From Gnetum montanum (lineage: Eukaryota; Streptophyta; Gnetopsida; Gnetales; Gnetaceae), in NCBI GenBank assembly GCA_015680685.1, contig MNCI01016273.1, forward strand, positions 309,433 to 373,432: 64,000 nt of DNA, written 5' to 3'. Below are positions 1-11,280 of the stretch, in pieces. The stretch's first letter is position 1. Each line of letters opens with the position of its first letter. A program made the position numbers and the translations under genes. The notes under the pieces are model-generated. The model was not told where the DNA came from, did not search any database, and saw nothing but the letters and a program-made list of their open reading frames with translations.

Positions 1-229
1 TACAATTACATTCACCACACTGCGGGTAGACACTGGAAAATAATCTAACTCTGGAGGGATCAAACTGCCAGAGTCTCCCTACTGTCTAATTCCTAATTGT
101 CAAACAAGGAAGAGCAGCTTCTGATTTATAGACATTACGACAGATTGCAATATTGCATACGCGATATCGTAGGGAAGACGTGATATCGCATACGCGATAT
201 TGTGGCCCATGTGATATCGCATCCCATCA
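1..229 (-). repeat. 3' LTR of element A, partial
   Basis: This is the promoter-proximal 229 bp of the 3' LTR, truncated by the window start. On the minus strand it begins TGATGGGATG directly after the polypurine tract. It contains repeated GCGATATC-type half sites (about 146-225) and a TATA-like box at 121-133 (CTATAAAT on the minus strand). Confidence 0.9.
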
Positions 230-240
230 TACCCCCACGA
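230..240 (-). other. Polypurine tract of element A
   Basis: The minus strand reads TCGTGGGGGTA immediately before the LTR start TGATGGG. This is the expected plus-strand primer next to a 3' LTR. The same GTGGGGTA-type tract occurs next to the LTR ends at 22323 and 53946, linking the three elements. Confidence 0.75.
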
Positions 241-399
241 CTGAATAAAAACTCATCCTTGAGTTACAAAGAGAACAAACTCCATTGATTACACAGTGGA
301 TAGGTATGAGATTATTAACTGAAAAAAGAAATGGAATAATGTTGCAGTGTGGGAAGACACAACATAGAAAAAAATGCTACAACTACAAAAAATGGGAAC

Positions 400-3186
400 T
401 CATGTAGTTCCTGGTGGCGATGGCTCCTCCATGGGTGCTTTCCCTTTGTCATGTGCTCCAGGTTTTGAAGCTTGATGGCATTGAAGTATGGCCTGGAGCT
501 TCTCCTCTTCAGTCTGAGGATCTTGTGTCGTCCATGCGAGTGTTCCAATGTTTGATGCAGTCGGCACCTCCCATGGACAGGATAGTTGTGGGAACATCTA
601 GTTGGCTTTGACATACCATGCCACAAACACCCATCGTTCCTCTTCATAGGCTCTAGCTTTGTCTTTGTATTCATGAAGATCTGTTAGCCATTGAGCCAAG
701 TCGGTTGCAACATATTTCTATCCTTGGTAGCTTACTTTTACCATCTCAAGTTCAAAATTTGCAACATCTAATTTTTCAACCAACTTCTTGCGTTTTGCAA
801 ATTCTGCCTCATATTTGAGATGAGTGTAAGCTACCTGTTGTTCGAGCTCTATTCTTGGGCGCCCTGCTATTAACATGACAAGGTTGGCATATCTAAGGTT
901 TGCCAACTCCATGTACTCTGTCAAGTCCTAGATCTGTAGGTCCCAATTTTTAACTTCCACTTGGTGGGCAAAGGCGTAAGTGTCCAATATGGCCCTCCAA
1001 TCAGTGTGTTAAGCACTGATAGTGTTGATTTGAGCCTTGGCCATATGGATCTCCTTCTTCAAGATTTGTTTGTACATCCCCACCTGATCACAAAAATGCT
1101 CATTGAGCTTCTCATGTTGTTTAGCCTCATTCTACCATGCGCTTATCTCAATTGCTGACTTTTGGCAAATAGCACGTACCTCCTCCATTAAGAGGGTTCG
1201 ATTCTCTCTGGCTAAATGGCTTACATCTTGGTTGACCCAAATGAATTGTTCTCATAGCTAATGAAAGTGTTCATCGAGAACATTCTTTTGTTTCTCCATA
1301 GAGGTCAACCGAAGGTTATCTGCAACCAACTACTTATTCTCTTCTTCTAAGGCCTTGAATGCCTTAAGATGCGCATGGGTTTGCGCTTCTACTGTGGAGG
1401 CATCCCAAACAGCCTTCTCCTTTTCTTCCACCACCCTATTCTCTGTGGTCAATTTGGTCAATTGCTCTATTCTGAAATTTTCTAGTTGGTTTGTGGTAAT
1501 AAATTGTAGAGGATCCTGCTATGCCGCTTGTAAGGCTACAAGCTGCTCTTGTAGTTTCTGCACTTCAGCTTCAGCATGCTCGGCCCTTACTTCGAATATG
1601 ACCAACTTCCCCTTTGTGGAAATGAGGTCTGATTGAATTGCTGTGACATCCTGAGGGATGTCAAACAGAGATGTCATTACTTGTCCTGTTTGAAGCAATC
1701 TGTCAAGTACATCCTCATGTTCTGTAGGAGTCATTGAGGTTCTAACAAGAGTTTGAGCATCCCATGCTCTTGAAAGATCTGCTAGTGGCACAACAGGTAT
1801 GTTAAAGGATTCTTTGATGTGGTCAGCGACCACTTTAGCAGCTCTTGCGGCATTCTGGTGTTGCATGACCATCATAGTGGCCCCTTCACCAATCTCTAAC
1901 TACACCTGAAAAAATGTCGTATTTCCTGAGATCTGTTGTGACCATTTACTTTCCCCTCCTCCTATTTGAATTGATAATTCACCCTTTGTGTGTTCCATTG
2001 AAACTGTAGGTTGATCGACATCATCGATGACGTGGAAGAGGTTTGCATCATCACAAATTCCCCAACTAATCTTCTCAGCGATGGCCCTAAGATGGCTCAT
2101 CGATGGTTTGTAGTCTTATGGCGACGGCAGCTGATCCTACCCTATGCCAGGCCCTGATTCTTGTTGTTAGCTAGGACCCATAGCTGGAGGTTGGCTGGGT
2201 CCTGCAAGTTGAGTTGCAAGTGGTCCAGTCATCTGTTCTTCTTCTTCTTTGGATCTCAGCTCTTCGCCACTGCTCTTTCTTGGAGCTGGCACCTTTAGTA
2301 GTTCAGCATAAGAAGCATTTTGGGCTTTTTGGAGGACATCATTAGTGTACCCCCGAATACCAACCCATTGGCACAGTTTTCTGATAAGACAAGGGAAAGG
2401 CAACGCCATCTTCCCTAACTTCCGTTCTTCAAATTGCCTTAAGAACTCCATCAAATATAGATGGGGAAGGTTAGTGTTAACCTTTCCCATCAACACTGCA
2501 CATCCTCTAGCGACATACATCGATATTCTTTTCAAACCTTTTGTGGGGAAGAGGTGATAGGTTCCAATTTTGAAATAAACTCCCTCTTCTATCGTCAGCT
2601 CACCAAAAGCTTTATCTCTACTATAAGCCTTCTCTAACCAATCCTTTTGCACATCAAGATCTGATCGGGTAGATAACCGAGTAACATGGGGCCCTAAATT
2701 CGGAAGGTTTAACACTTCCGAAATAGCCTATGTAGAGAAATTAACCATCACACCACAAATGTTAACCATGGTGCCTTGCTCCCTATTGTGCTAGAACTAG
2801 TACGTTTCACCTAAGTACCAAGCACTACTTTCAAAGAGGACAGGCCATAAGGGAGATCCTTTGAGGTGATCCCTAATAGCCTCAGGAGTGAACTCTGCAA
2901 AGGATTCAAAGTTTACCTCCACAATCACCGCAGCAAATGTGGACTTCTCATGTATAGCTTGAACACACTCCGGGGGCAACAAGAGTTGTTGTCCTGGTTC
3001 AGGTGCAGCAGCAACTCCTCCTTCTACCTACTCGGACCATCTGGTAGGAGGTTCTTCTTGATGGATGCTGAATGATTGCACCTCCTATTCTATATGTTGT
3101 CTGGCAGGGCCTTGTCTTCCACCTCTCTGTGATTGTTTTGCTCCACCTTGAACAGGACCCTCCTGTTCTGCACGTTTCGGGGCCAT
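400..3186 (-). pseudogene. aORF of element A: transposon-protein-like domain plus long coiled coil
   Basis: The ATG at 3184-3186 opens a frame that can be followed to the stop near 400 (about 929 codons) with no frameshift. It is interrupted by more than a dozen stops, most of them TAG. N-terminal residues are Gln/Gly/Arg-rich (MAPKRAEQEGPVQGG). The middle (about 2170-2980) has the flavour of the plant retrotransposon-associated 'putative plant transposon protein' domain, including VNICGVMVNFS and LPFPCLIRKLCQWVGI. The C-terminal half (about 600-1900) is a heptad-like coiled coil rich in Glu, Leu, Lys and Gln. Its position downstream of the pol site matches the env-like or additional ORF of Athila/Tat elements. 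I see no signal peptide or membrane segment, so I do not call it an envelope protein. Confidence 0.75.
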
Positions 3187-3655
3187 TCTGCAATCACATA
3201 GATCAAGCGTTAGTAAGGTTGTTTTTATGGTTAAGTTATACCTTACTTCTTTCCTTAATTAAAGATCTTATGTTATAATGTGTGATTGTGCCCGAAATTT
3301 TGTAATAATGGGTCTTGTGACTTAGGTGGTTTCCATTGTTAATCTCCCGGTGTGCTTAAGGTCATATGAATTTTGGCACAATTATTCTAAGTGTTAAGTT
3401 AATTACCCTAACTGATGTCCTTTGGACGATAATAAATTTCAAAAAATTTAGGCACTTTTCGGCAAGTGTCTCTCCCCCACGACTAAACTGAACACTTCGG
3501 GTTCAAGTAGGTTCAAACAGAATTAAAATTAGAGCACCAGTGTGCGAGATATGAGTGAAAAAGCAAGGGTTACACAATCGCAAGTCGTAGAGAAAAATTT
3601 CAACAACTTCCCTCGCATGAATGGCAAAATGATGCTAAGTGTTCCGACGGGGGTT

Positions 3656-3752
3656 CCTATTTATAGGAAAATAGGACATGATATCGCGTATGATACATCG
3701 CGTACGCGATATCACGTGGGATGCGATATTGCGTACATGATATCTCGACCCT
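3656..3752 (-). promoter_or_regulatory. Internal promoter-like region upstream of the aORF (element A)
   Basis: A perfect minus-strand TATA box CCTATAAATAGG lies at 3656-3667. Starting 13 bp upstream is an array of GATATCGCG/CGCGATATC sites (3680-3752), including the palindromic core ATCGCGTACGCGAT at 3697-3710. The LTR promoter of the same element has the same motif family with the same order and similar spacing (TATA at 121-133, motifs from about 146). The aORF start codon lies about 470 nt downstream. Promoter activity is inferred, not shown. Confidence 0.6.
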
Positions 3753-3759
3753 ACTAATG

Positions 3760-5149
3760 TGAGACACATGAAAATATCGAATTTTTAATGATTTTTCTTG
3801 AAATTAATGTTAAATATTAAGGACATTGTTAGTATTAAGATGTCCTAGGGTAATTTCATTGAGTCGAGAGGCACTCTTAATGATAATGATGTGTAGCAAT
3901 AAAAATTTGGTGGTTACAAAAAAAAGGAATGTAATGGTACATTGGAAAGTAGAAATTATAGAGGGATAATATTAGGGAAAGAGAATTATGAAAAATTAAG
4001 TTGAGGGTAAGAAATTGTGTGTTTGAGCTAGAGAATTAGTGAAGATTACAACAAAATTACACAAGTGGGTCCTCCCCAAAGTAGGTTTCAACCTATAATG
4101 CCCTTGTGTAACCACACTTAAAGTGTCCATGGGCACTAGAAGGGTTAAATGTAATCCGCACTAACTCCACAAAACACACACATGTAAATATCACCACAAT
4201 GAAATGAAAATTCTATGCTACACGGGACACGAGCTACAATTACACGAACAGTGAGATGAGATGAAGTATAGAAAGGGATCATAGAGATTGGGACATGAGG
4301 TAACTCACCCAAGGCATAATGAATCTTACGTGTAAAGCATGATTAACGTGTCATTAACCCATCATTCCAAGATCAAGACCAAGTCCATTCCTCTAAACAA
4401 TGACATTGCAATGTTTCATCCCATGATGAACAACTATGAGAGTACCATAACAACAAGGCGTACAATCACTTGACATTTAGTACAAGGGAGGAGTGATTTT
4501 TGTTTTATGGCACTTCCTTTTTCTTTTTTTTTTCTTTTTTTTTCTTTTTTACTTTACTAAATCCATAGAAGCCGCCAACCTTTAGGCATGGGTGCATGTC
4601 TTTCCAGTGGGATCCCCTAGAACAACATTTGATTTTGAGTGCCCTTTTGATTACTCTTACTTCATTTTTCATTAGATCTACAAGGATCTTAGTACAACCA
4701 CATTGCATGATAACTCCCACAGATGTCACCAAAGAGAATCCATAAGTCCCCTGGATGTCACACCCTAATCATTCCCTCTTGGTCCATCCTTCTTCATTCT
4801 AGGTACAATGAACACAGAATTAATTTTAAGTTTTAAAAATGTCAAGAATATCACTGTACCCTCGCAAAGAACCTCTTATTTGTAGAGTGGATGAATGGGT
4901 GTAATAGGCTCACTGTTCCGAATAATTGATCACTCATGACTTAATAACATAAAACACACCTTAACCAATGATTCACATGAGTGTTTTATTTGTAGATGAG
5001 ATTACTTACAAAAGCGTGAAAACATAAAAAAACACAAAAAGATAAAAAGATAAAACAAAAAGTTGAAAAATGAAAAATTGGAAAACAAAAATTTGTAAAA
5101 TTAAATAAAATTGAAAAATATTTATTAATCCTACTTGTTATTGAAATGG
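3760..5149. other. Spacer between gag and aORF in element A
   Basis: No coding signal is visible. The stretch includes a T-rich tract at 4510-4550 (shadowed by a spurious Lys-rich reading). Segments such as GCATGGGTGCATGTCTTTCC (about 4586-4605) and the block near 5150-5165 match the spacer of the element at 53-64 kb (about 58174 and 58860). That element carries integrase on the far side of this spacer, so the spacer is ancestral and the pol block was lost to its right. Confidence 0.6.
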
Positions 5150-5891
5150 GGGGGTATCCCCCATAACTAAATAGTTGAGAATAGCAAGGATTAAAAAATG
5201 GAAGATAAGGGTCCTTGCATGTTGGAAGTATTGGAACCGGTCTATACTTATCCCCTCAGGGTTCACACACTTGATTATAGTAAGCATAGTGGAGCACTTT
5301 ATACGATGTAGTTCTCAGATAATGAGTTGACCCACTATGATGTTTGTGACTGTTAGATGGTATGCAAGGATTGGGTTGATGCCTCCCATGGTTGTGTTCA
5401 TTGGGCCATATGGTTGTTGGAGTGTTTGATGGTGGCCTTGATAAAATTACATGAGGTGCTGGGTTTGAAGGTAAGGGTGCACCACAGTGTGGGACTTGTG
5501 CTGAGTTGGAAGATGCAGTGGCCTCTAAATTATGTTGTCCCTTCTTACGGCCATGTTTAAAGAAGGGGCGCCTTTGATGTTGAGGAGGTTTCTCACTGCT
5601 ATTGGAAGTAGTAGCACAAGTGTTATTCGTGGGTTGTTACTGTGGCACAAACACCTTAGGAATAGTTGGTGGCATTGTGGAAGGAGGGAAAGGATAAGAA
5701 TGTTGAAATTTAGGAGGAATATAAGATGTATAAGGTGGCGGTTTTGTTGGAGGTATGGGCTAATAGTATTGTGGAGAATGGTATTGTGATGAGATAGAGT
5801 ATGGTGGCCTGAATGGAGAAATAGGATGTTGGACAAGATAAGCATTTGGATTTGGAAAATGTGAAGGGTGCCTCTAGTCTAAGGATGGTCT
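5150..5891 (-). pseudogene. Proline-rich C-terminal tail of element A gag, frame-shifted
   Basis: Downstream of the zinc-knuckle frame, a different minus-strand frame reads rich in Pro, Ser, Tyr and Gln (for example SPFRPPYSISSQYHSP and KPPPYTSYIPPKFQH), followed by a basic patch RRPFFKHGRKKGQ. It continues to about 5270 with few stops. I read it as the gag C-terminal or gag-pol linker region after a frameshift near 5890. Where the protease should follow, the sequence instead joins spacer DNA at about 5150-5200, so the pol deletion junction is probably here. Function is inferred from position only. Confidence 0.5.
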
Positions 5892-7124
5892 CTACCACGA
5901 CTGGGATTGTTGCCACTGTGGTCTAACACAGTATCTCTGTACGAACTCTGGATGTAACGTGTTTCCCCAATGCTCATGTAAATGTAACAATATTGGGCAT
6001 TGGCCCTTAGGGTGATCGTACAGGCATATGTTGCATTCATATGTAGGATTGGCAGTTGAGCACTTATTCCCTTTATTCTTTTTCTTCGAATCTCTAATGT
6101 TTTTTCCTACTTCTTGGGTTGTCAAAACTCTATCTCCAATATTGTTGATATATTCTCCATACTTTTGATACATCCATTCCAACATTTTATTGATCTTTAC
6201 CTCCGCTTCTTCTAATGATTGTTGTATTTGCAAAGATGATGTTTCCACCTTGAGATTTGTTAATCTCTCCTTTGTATGATCATGGACCTTTGTTGAGTAA
6301 ATATTTTGGTCCCGTTGATGTTTTTCAACACTCTCCCATCTAGCTAATTCTCCTTCTTCTTTTGCTACCTGCTTAATAAGCTCTTGGATTTGATGGGTTT
6401 GTAGTTCATATAGTTGACCTTGGGCATATACTCCTAAGGTCTCTCTTGTTTCATTACGTAGCCCATTAATAATATGGTACATTAGCCTTTCCTCAGAAAA
6501 CCCATGTCCTGGATAGTTGTTTAACAGTGCATAATATCTTTCTAAGGCCATGTCCAAGGGTTCATGTTATGCTTGTTTCCATCCTTGGATTTGTTTCCTC
6601 GAGGTTGACACTCTTGCGTAGGTTTGATATTTTTCATTAAAGACTTCTACCATTGTTGACCAGCGTTGTATTGAATTTGGTTTTAACGATCTATACCATA
6701 CTTTTGCTTGGCCAACAAGTGTCATAGGAAAGAGCTTAAGTTTTTTCCACCCGTTATCAATGTTATTCCATGTGCAAGCATCGTAGAAGGCTTGTAAATG
6801 TTGATTCAGATCTAAGTCATAGCCTTCTAAAAATTTGGGAAAGTTGTTTAAATCGAGCCTAGGTAGTCGCCTCTCTTTACGATGCCTACGTGAGATTTGA
6901 ATAGCCTCTTGTATTTGTGTTACGCTTGTAGTGGCCAATGAGGGTTCATCGTCATCGGGTAAGTTATGTCTTCGTATGTTGCGATGACGTTGTTTTTGTT
7001 CATTTTTATAAGAAACTCTCACTTCAGGTTATATACTCCAATCTTCATCGTCATATAGTTCGTTGGTTCTCCAATGAATTTCCTCACTAAGTGTGGCATT
7101 ATTATTATCCTGTAGGAGAGGCAT
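5892..7124 (-). pseudogene. gag: gag of element A (capsid and zinc knuckle), broken
   Basis: This is the structural Gag polyprotein of a Tat/Athila-like element, which would form the cytoplasmic virus-like particle. The likely start is the ATG at 7122-7124, about 120 nt after the primer site, because the frame from there joins the long open stretches. The frame is cut by TAA near 7025 and again at 6567-6569. Capsid-type residues include FPKFLEGYDLDLNQHLQAFY, GQAKVWYRSL and FNEKYQTY. A zinc knuckle CNICLYDHPKGQC (C-X2-C-X3-H-X4-C) lies at about 6005-6045. The same protein, more decayed, is read at 63100-64000. Only two stops in about 410 codons makes this the least damaged gag here. Confidence 0.88.
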
Positions 7125-7246
7125 TGTTGTAAAGTTGTGTGTGAAACTGGATGTGACTTTTTATAATTATTTCTTCTTCCTAAGAGGTATATCGTTAAGT
7201 TCTATACAGCGACCTTGTATGATATAACTAATCTAGATAACTAGCA

Positions 7247-7267
7247 CCATCCCCAACAACGATGCCA
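7247..7267 (-). other. Primer binding site (tRNA-Asp type) of element A
   Basis: The minus strand reads TGGCATCGTTGTTGGGGAT one base inside the LTR. The 3' end of plant tRNA-Asp predicts TGGCGCCGTTGCCGGGGAT. The differences are all G-to-A or C-to-T transitions. A tRNA-Asp primer is characteristic of Tat/Athila lineages. Confidence 0.8.
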
Positions 7268-7268
7268 A

Positions 7269-8096
7269 TGATGAGTGGTGGATATACCCCCACACTCAAC
7301 CATACGAATACGAGAGTTTTCACACGCGATCTGGTCAAACTCCGCAGATAGACTAGTTGTGGCACCTAGATCGTTAACCTTAGGTTGCAGTTCGCTGTCT
7401 TCCCACCTGGACTAGTATTTATATTTTTCACATATGGTTTAGTCCAGAGTGAGGTGTATGATATGTTCCTAATTCTAACGCTACTCCTGAAGGCAATGGA
7501 AAGTAATATTAACTAAGCTAAGCTAAGAGGAAAAGGGTAGAAAAATCTAATCTAGCCTAAGTGCGATGAGCAGCCGATTCCTTGGTCATCCATACATATC
7601 TTGGACTTCATGCACGACTACCACTAGGATTACCAAGCGTAGATCCTAGGTATGCCACTAGGTTACCAAGTAGTCACACTTAAATGTTTGTAATCAAGTC
7701 GTACTCATTCGGAGTGACTAGGAGATAAGAGTGAGAGAGAAAGCAGTAAATAACAATTAAATAAATAAAAAAATAACAAAGTGAATGGTGCAATGATGAA
7801 GTAATCTCGATCTTTATTGCCGATCATGTGCGCGTCCAAGTACGTCACACTCAAATAAAGAATGCCGTACAATTACATTCACCACACTACGGGCAGACAC
7901 TGGAAAATAATCTAACTCTAGAGGGATCCAACTGCCAGAGTCTCCCTACTATCTAATTCCTAATTGTCAAACAAGGGAGAGCTGCTTCTTATTTATAAAC
8001 ATTGCGGCAAACTGCGATATCACGTACACGATATCGTAGGGAAGATGTGATACCGCGTACACGATATAGCGGCCCATGGGATATCATGTCCCATCA
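7269..8096 (-). repeat. 5' LTR of element A
   Basis: This 828-bp LTR begins TGATGGG and ends CTCATCA when read on the minus strand. Its last 229 plus-strand bases match window positions 1-229. A TATA-like box lies at 7988-8000, with the palindromic GATATCG...CGATATC motif array (8018-8087) just upstream. The left boundary abuts the primer site with a single spacer base. The target duplication cannot be checked because the other end lies outside the window. Confidence 0.9.
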
Positions 8097-10148
8097 GTAG
8101 CTCCAAGTTAAGGCTTCTAATAAATTAGGTAATGTTGAGCTATAAAGTTATAATTTGACTATATGTCTTAGGGATAAATATTGTTAAAAAAATAGGTTTG
8201 GGTTCTAACATGCCCTTGTCTTTAGTGACCTACTTTTAAATGATTAAGATTATGTTTAAAAGGAATCTTCCAATCCATCTAGCAAAGAATTTTGATGCTC
8301 AATAGAGGAATTTCAAGCCTTATGCTCTATTTGTTTAAGAGACATGTTTTCCAAGAAACATTATGAAAAACTTTATAATTGCCCTTTTCATCTTAGAGAA
8401 CGTTTTTATAATTCTCTCTATATTTTAATAAGATCTTTTGAAAGGGATCATGATTGAGGAATAATATACATGAGCAAAACTTTAGATATGATTAACCACA
8501 ACCATCCTTTTAGCTAAAATGAATATTTTGAAATCCATTTTTCTTTCTTAACTTTTTCTATAGCCTTATACTATAAAATAGTGATGGCTAAAATCTAAGT
8601 TGTGGGAATACACCTTTCCTATTGAAAAAATTTGAAGGAGAAAGATACTTAAAGCTAAACTACAAGGTACAGGTGGGGATAAAAAGAAAAGCTAGATCTA
8701 TTAGACTAAATTTTATTCCAATTTATATTGGTACCAAAAACTTTTTAATCCAACCAAATGTAATCAAGGACTATTAAAATTGATTGCCTCCTCTTTGAAA
8801 GTCAATAAGGTATCATCTAGAAATTAAGTATAAAAATGATCCTTAAAAGAGAGTTACTCTTCAAAATATTATCTCATTATAAGATTTGAGAATTGTTCAC
8901 AATGAATTGGCTCTAAAGAAGGAAGAGATAAGGAGTAAGGAAAAAATCTTGTCAAACTAATCTCTGAAGCTTAATTAGTTTTAAGAAAATACTTATAATC
9001 ACTATTTATAATATCTTTAAGAATTTTGAAGGTTATATAGGTTTACAATTTAGAATGTTAAAATATTCAACTTCTATATTTCTTTTCAAAACTAAACACT
9101 TTTAAAAGATTATCCTAGAAGTTGAGTATAAGTAATTATAGTATGTATCTTTAATTTTATGTTACAATTTCCTTGCACTCTATGGTTTAGAACCCAGGTC
9201 TAAGTATTGTACTTACAAATATTAAATTCTCTTGTTTAAAAATATTAAGTTCTAATAAATATTATATATTTATTTTTATTAAAAAAATGGTAATGCCCCA
9301 CATTTGTACATGTGTCCTTAGTACTCTAGTAAATATTTAAACTTTAATTTGTTTAAAAATTTATATATATTTGTAGATATGCTTAATGCTTCTTAGTAAT
9401 ATGGAGACCTTTGTTTGGGTGACATAAGTAAGGTTACTATTTACTTCTAATTTTTTATTTTAAGTTTAGGATATATATATATATATTATTAATGAATAAG
9501 CATTACAAAGTCTAGCATTATTTTAAAATAATATTAAAAAGTTAACATGATGTGAATTCATGGTTTATTTTGATGTTTAGTAAGAATTTTAAATTTTTAA
9601 ATATTTAATTAATTAAAAAATGTCAAAATTCAAAGTTGTTGGATCATACTCAAATTTGGTGAACCAACTCATTTATACACCTAGAGTATAGATCTACAAT
9701 TAGCTTGTCAATTCAAGCTTTATATTTTAAGACTTTAATATTAAAAAATTTTAAAAAGTACTTAGTGGGCCCATATTTTTCTTGATTCAATTCAAATATT
9801 AATCTCTAGCATGGTAGCTATGGCATGTTTATGTTCATTATGATCAACTAAACTTGTGTAAAATGTTGGATGGAAAAAAAGTTTAGTATAAATGATTTTT
9901 ACTAGACAGATTATAGGAAATATGGAAAATACAAAAAAGGCCAAAAATAAATTAGAAACCCTTATAACATATACACTAAAAAGTGATTTAAAATAAGAAA
10001 AAAAGGTGGATTCATGGGAAAATTCAAAGTGGGATGGTAATGTATGCTCCATGACATGCTTATGATGATATCTATTTTATTTATGTATAAATTATCCACT
10101 TCATATTAATGGCTGGAAAAAGGATAAAGGACTCTTTAATAGGGTTCA
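8097..10148. other. No recognisable gene; AT-rich unassigned DNA
   Basis: Both strands are dense in stops. It contains a short (TA)n run near 9471-9486 and nothing that I can assign to a gene or a transposon domain. Confidence 0.6.
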
Positions 10149-11280
10149 TGTAACACTCTCGACTATTTTCAATTTTACATATCTACTCCCTCATGATAGC
10201 TTACTTGTCCAAGTCAAGTAGTAATGATGCCATGAATAAAAAATATTTTTGAAGAATGGGTTATCTATTCTTTGCCCATTGTATAAACTTTTATGCACAA
10301 GTCTTTACCCAAGCCCTAGGGTCTCCTCCATCTTATAAATAGAGGGGGTGTTTGCTCTCATTTTCACATTTGGCCAAGGAAGGAGATACTATGCTAGTTG
10401 GAGGGGTGAGGAGTTGAGGAGAGAAGAGGAAGAATGGTTGTTCCTTGCTTTTTCTTGGTCATCTCTTAGGTTTTCTAGAGTCTTTTTGTGGGTTCTTGGA
10501 AGGTGGATTTTGCTATTATTGTTGGAGGCTTTTAGGACTAATTTTTGGGAACTATTTGGCTAATTCAAGGGACTATTCTCTCTAATTTTGTGAGGGGATT
10601 TTGACAGCACCTTGGACTTGCAATGTGAAATTGATTTCTTGAGGTTATTGGCTAGACAACAATCCAACTTTGAGGTGTATTATCCCTCCTTAGATTTCTT
10701 AAGTTCAACTTTAAAGGTGTGTACTTCAAATCCTTATTTTACAAAATTTTTAGTAGGTGTTTGAAGTTGTATTGGCTTGGACAATTGAGGATTATTTCAT
10801 GATGGCATGTGGGATTTCTCATGAGGTGTATGTCATGCATAGAGTCACTCATGTGTCTTAGATTTAATTTTTGGTATGCATGTCTTAGGTTTATGAGTTA
10901 GCATTTTCTTGTTTCATGTTCACTTGGTATCTCATGTTCTTGTGATCATTTTTGTTTTATAAAAGAAATGCCCCCCATCATTCTATTCAATGCTAGTGAC
11001 CTCTTGTGTGGGCTACAAGGGCTTAGTTCTTGGAAGTGCTTGATAGTGTTAGTTCCAACAATTTTTGCCAACCTTGGTATTCTTCTTGTCTTGACTACAA
11101 GATACTATAGGGTTGGAGAGACTTGGTGTTTCACAGCTATATGGCCAAAGGGTCTATTGAGTACTCATTTTAATATTAAAAATAAAACTATTCATATTGA
11201 GGATTTATGGTCTTTTGTTAAGTGCACATGTTTAGTTTTGTTGATCATTTTTATGTTAGTTTTAAGGGATTTCTAAGAGA
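10149..11280 (+). repeat. Possible LTR, plus orientation
   Basis: The segment begins TGTAACACTCTCGAC at 10149, which resembles gypsy LTR starts. A strong TATA box TATAAATA lies at 10334-10341, followed by a GA-rich leader. No partner LTR, primer site or target duplication was found, so the right boundary is arbitrary. The two short open frames inside (10348-10563 and 10968-11276) look like chance readings of this segment. Confidence 0.35.
10334..10341 (+). promoter_or_regulatory. TATA box of possible LTR
   Basis: TATAAATA lies in CATCTTATAAATAGAGGGGG, a textbook plant core promoter context, about 185 bp after the putative LTR start. Confidence 0.5.

Larger units (their letters stand above)
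1..8096 (-). mobile_element. Element A: Tat/Athila-like Ty3/gypsy LTR retrotransposon lacking pol
   Basis: The element runs right to left on the minus strand. The order is 5' LTR (7269-8096), primer site (7247-7267), gag (about 5150-7124), spacer (about 3760-5150), internal promoter (3656-3752), aORF (400-3186), polypurine tract (230-240) and the start of the 3' LTR (1-229, cut by the window edge). Bases 1-229 align without gaps to 7868-8096 at about 88% identity (28 differences by hand count, mostly transitions). LTR ends are TGATG...CATCA. No protease, reverse transcriptase, RNase H or integrase motif is readable between gag and aORF, so this is a non-autonomous copy. The related element at 53-64 kb keeps the missing pol block. 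Confidence 0.9.

Noticed and set aside
400-3186. Envelope glycoprotein call for the aORF
   Set aside because: Its position suggests an env-like ORF, but there is no signal peptide, membrane segment or cleavage site, and the C-terminal half is coiled coil.
4505-4732. 75-codon frame with a Lys-rich end
   Set aside because: It reads through a T-rich tract in the spacer of element A, with no relation to gag or pol.
5532-5789. Plus-strand 85-codon Arg/Trp-rich frame
   Set aside because: It is antisense to the Pro-rich gag tail of element A.
10348-10563. 71-codon plus-strand frame after a good TATA box
   Set aside because: Hydrophobic, low-complexity reading inside a likely LTR leader, with no homology that I can recognise.
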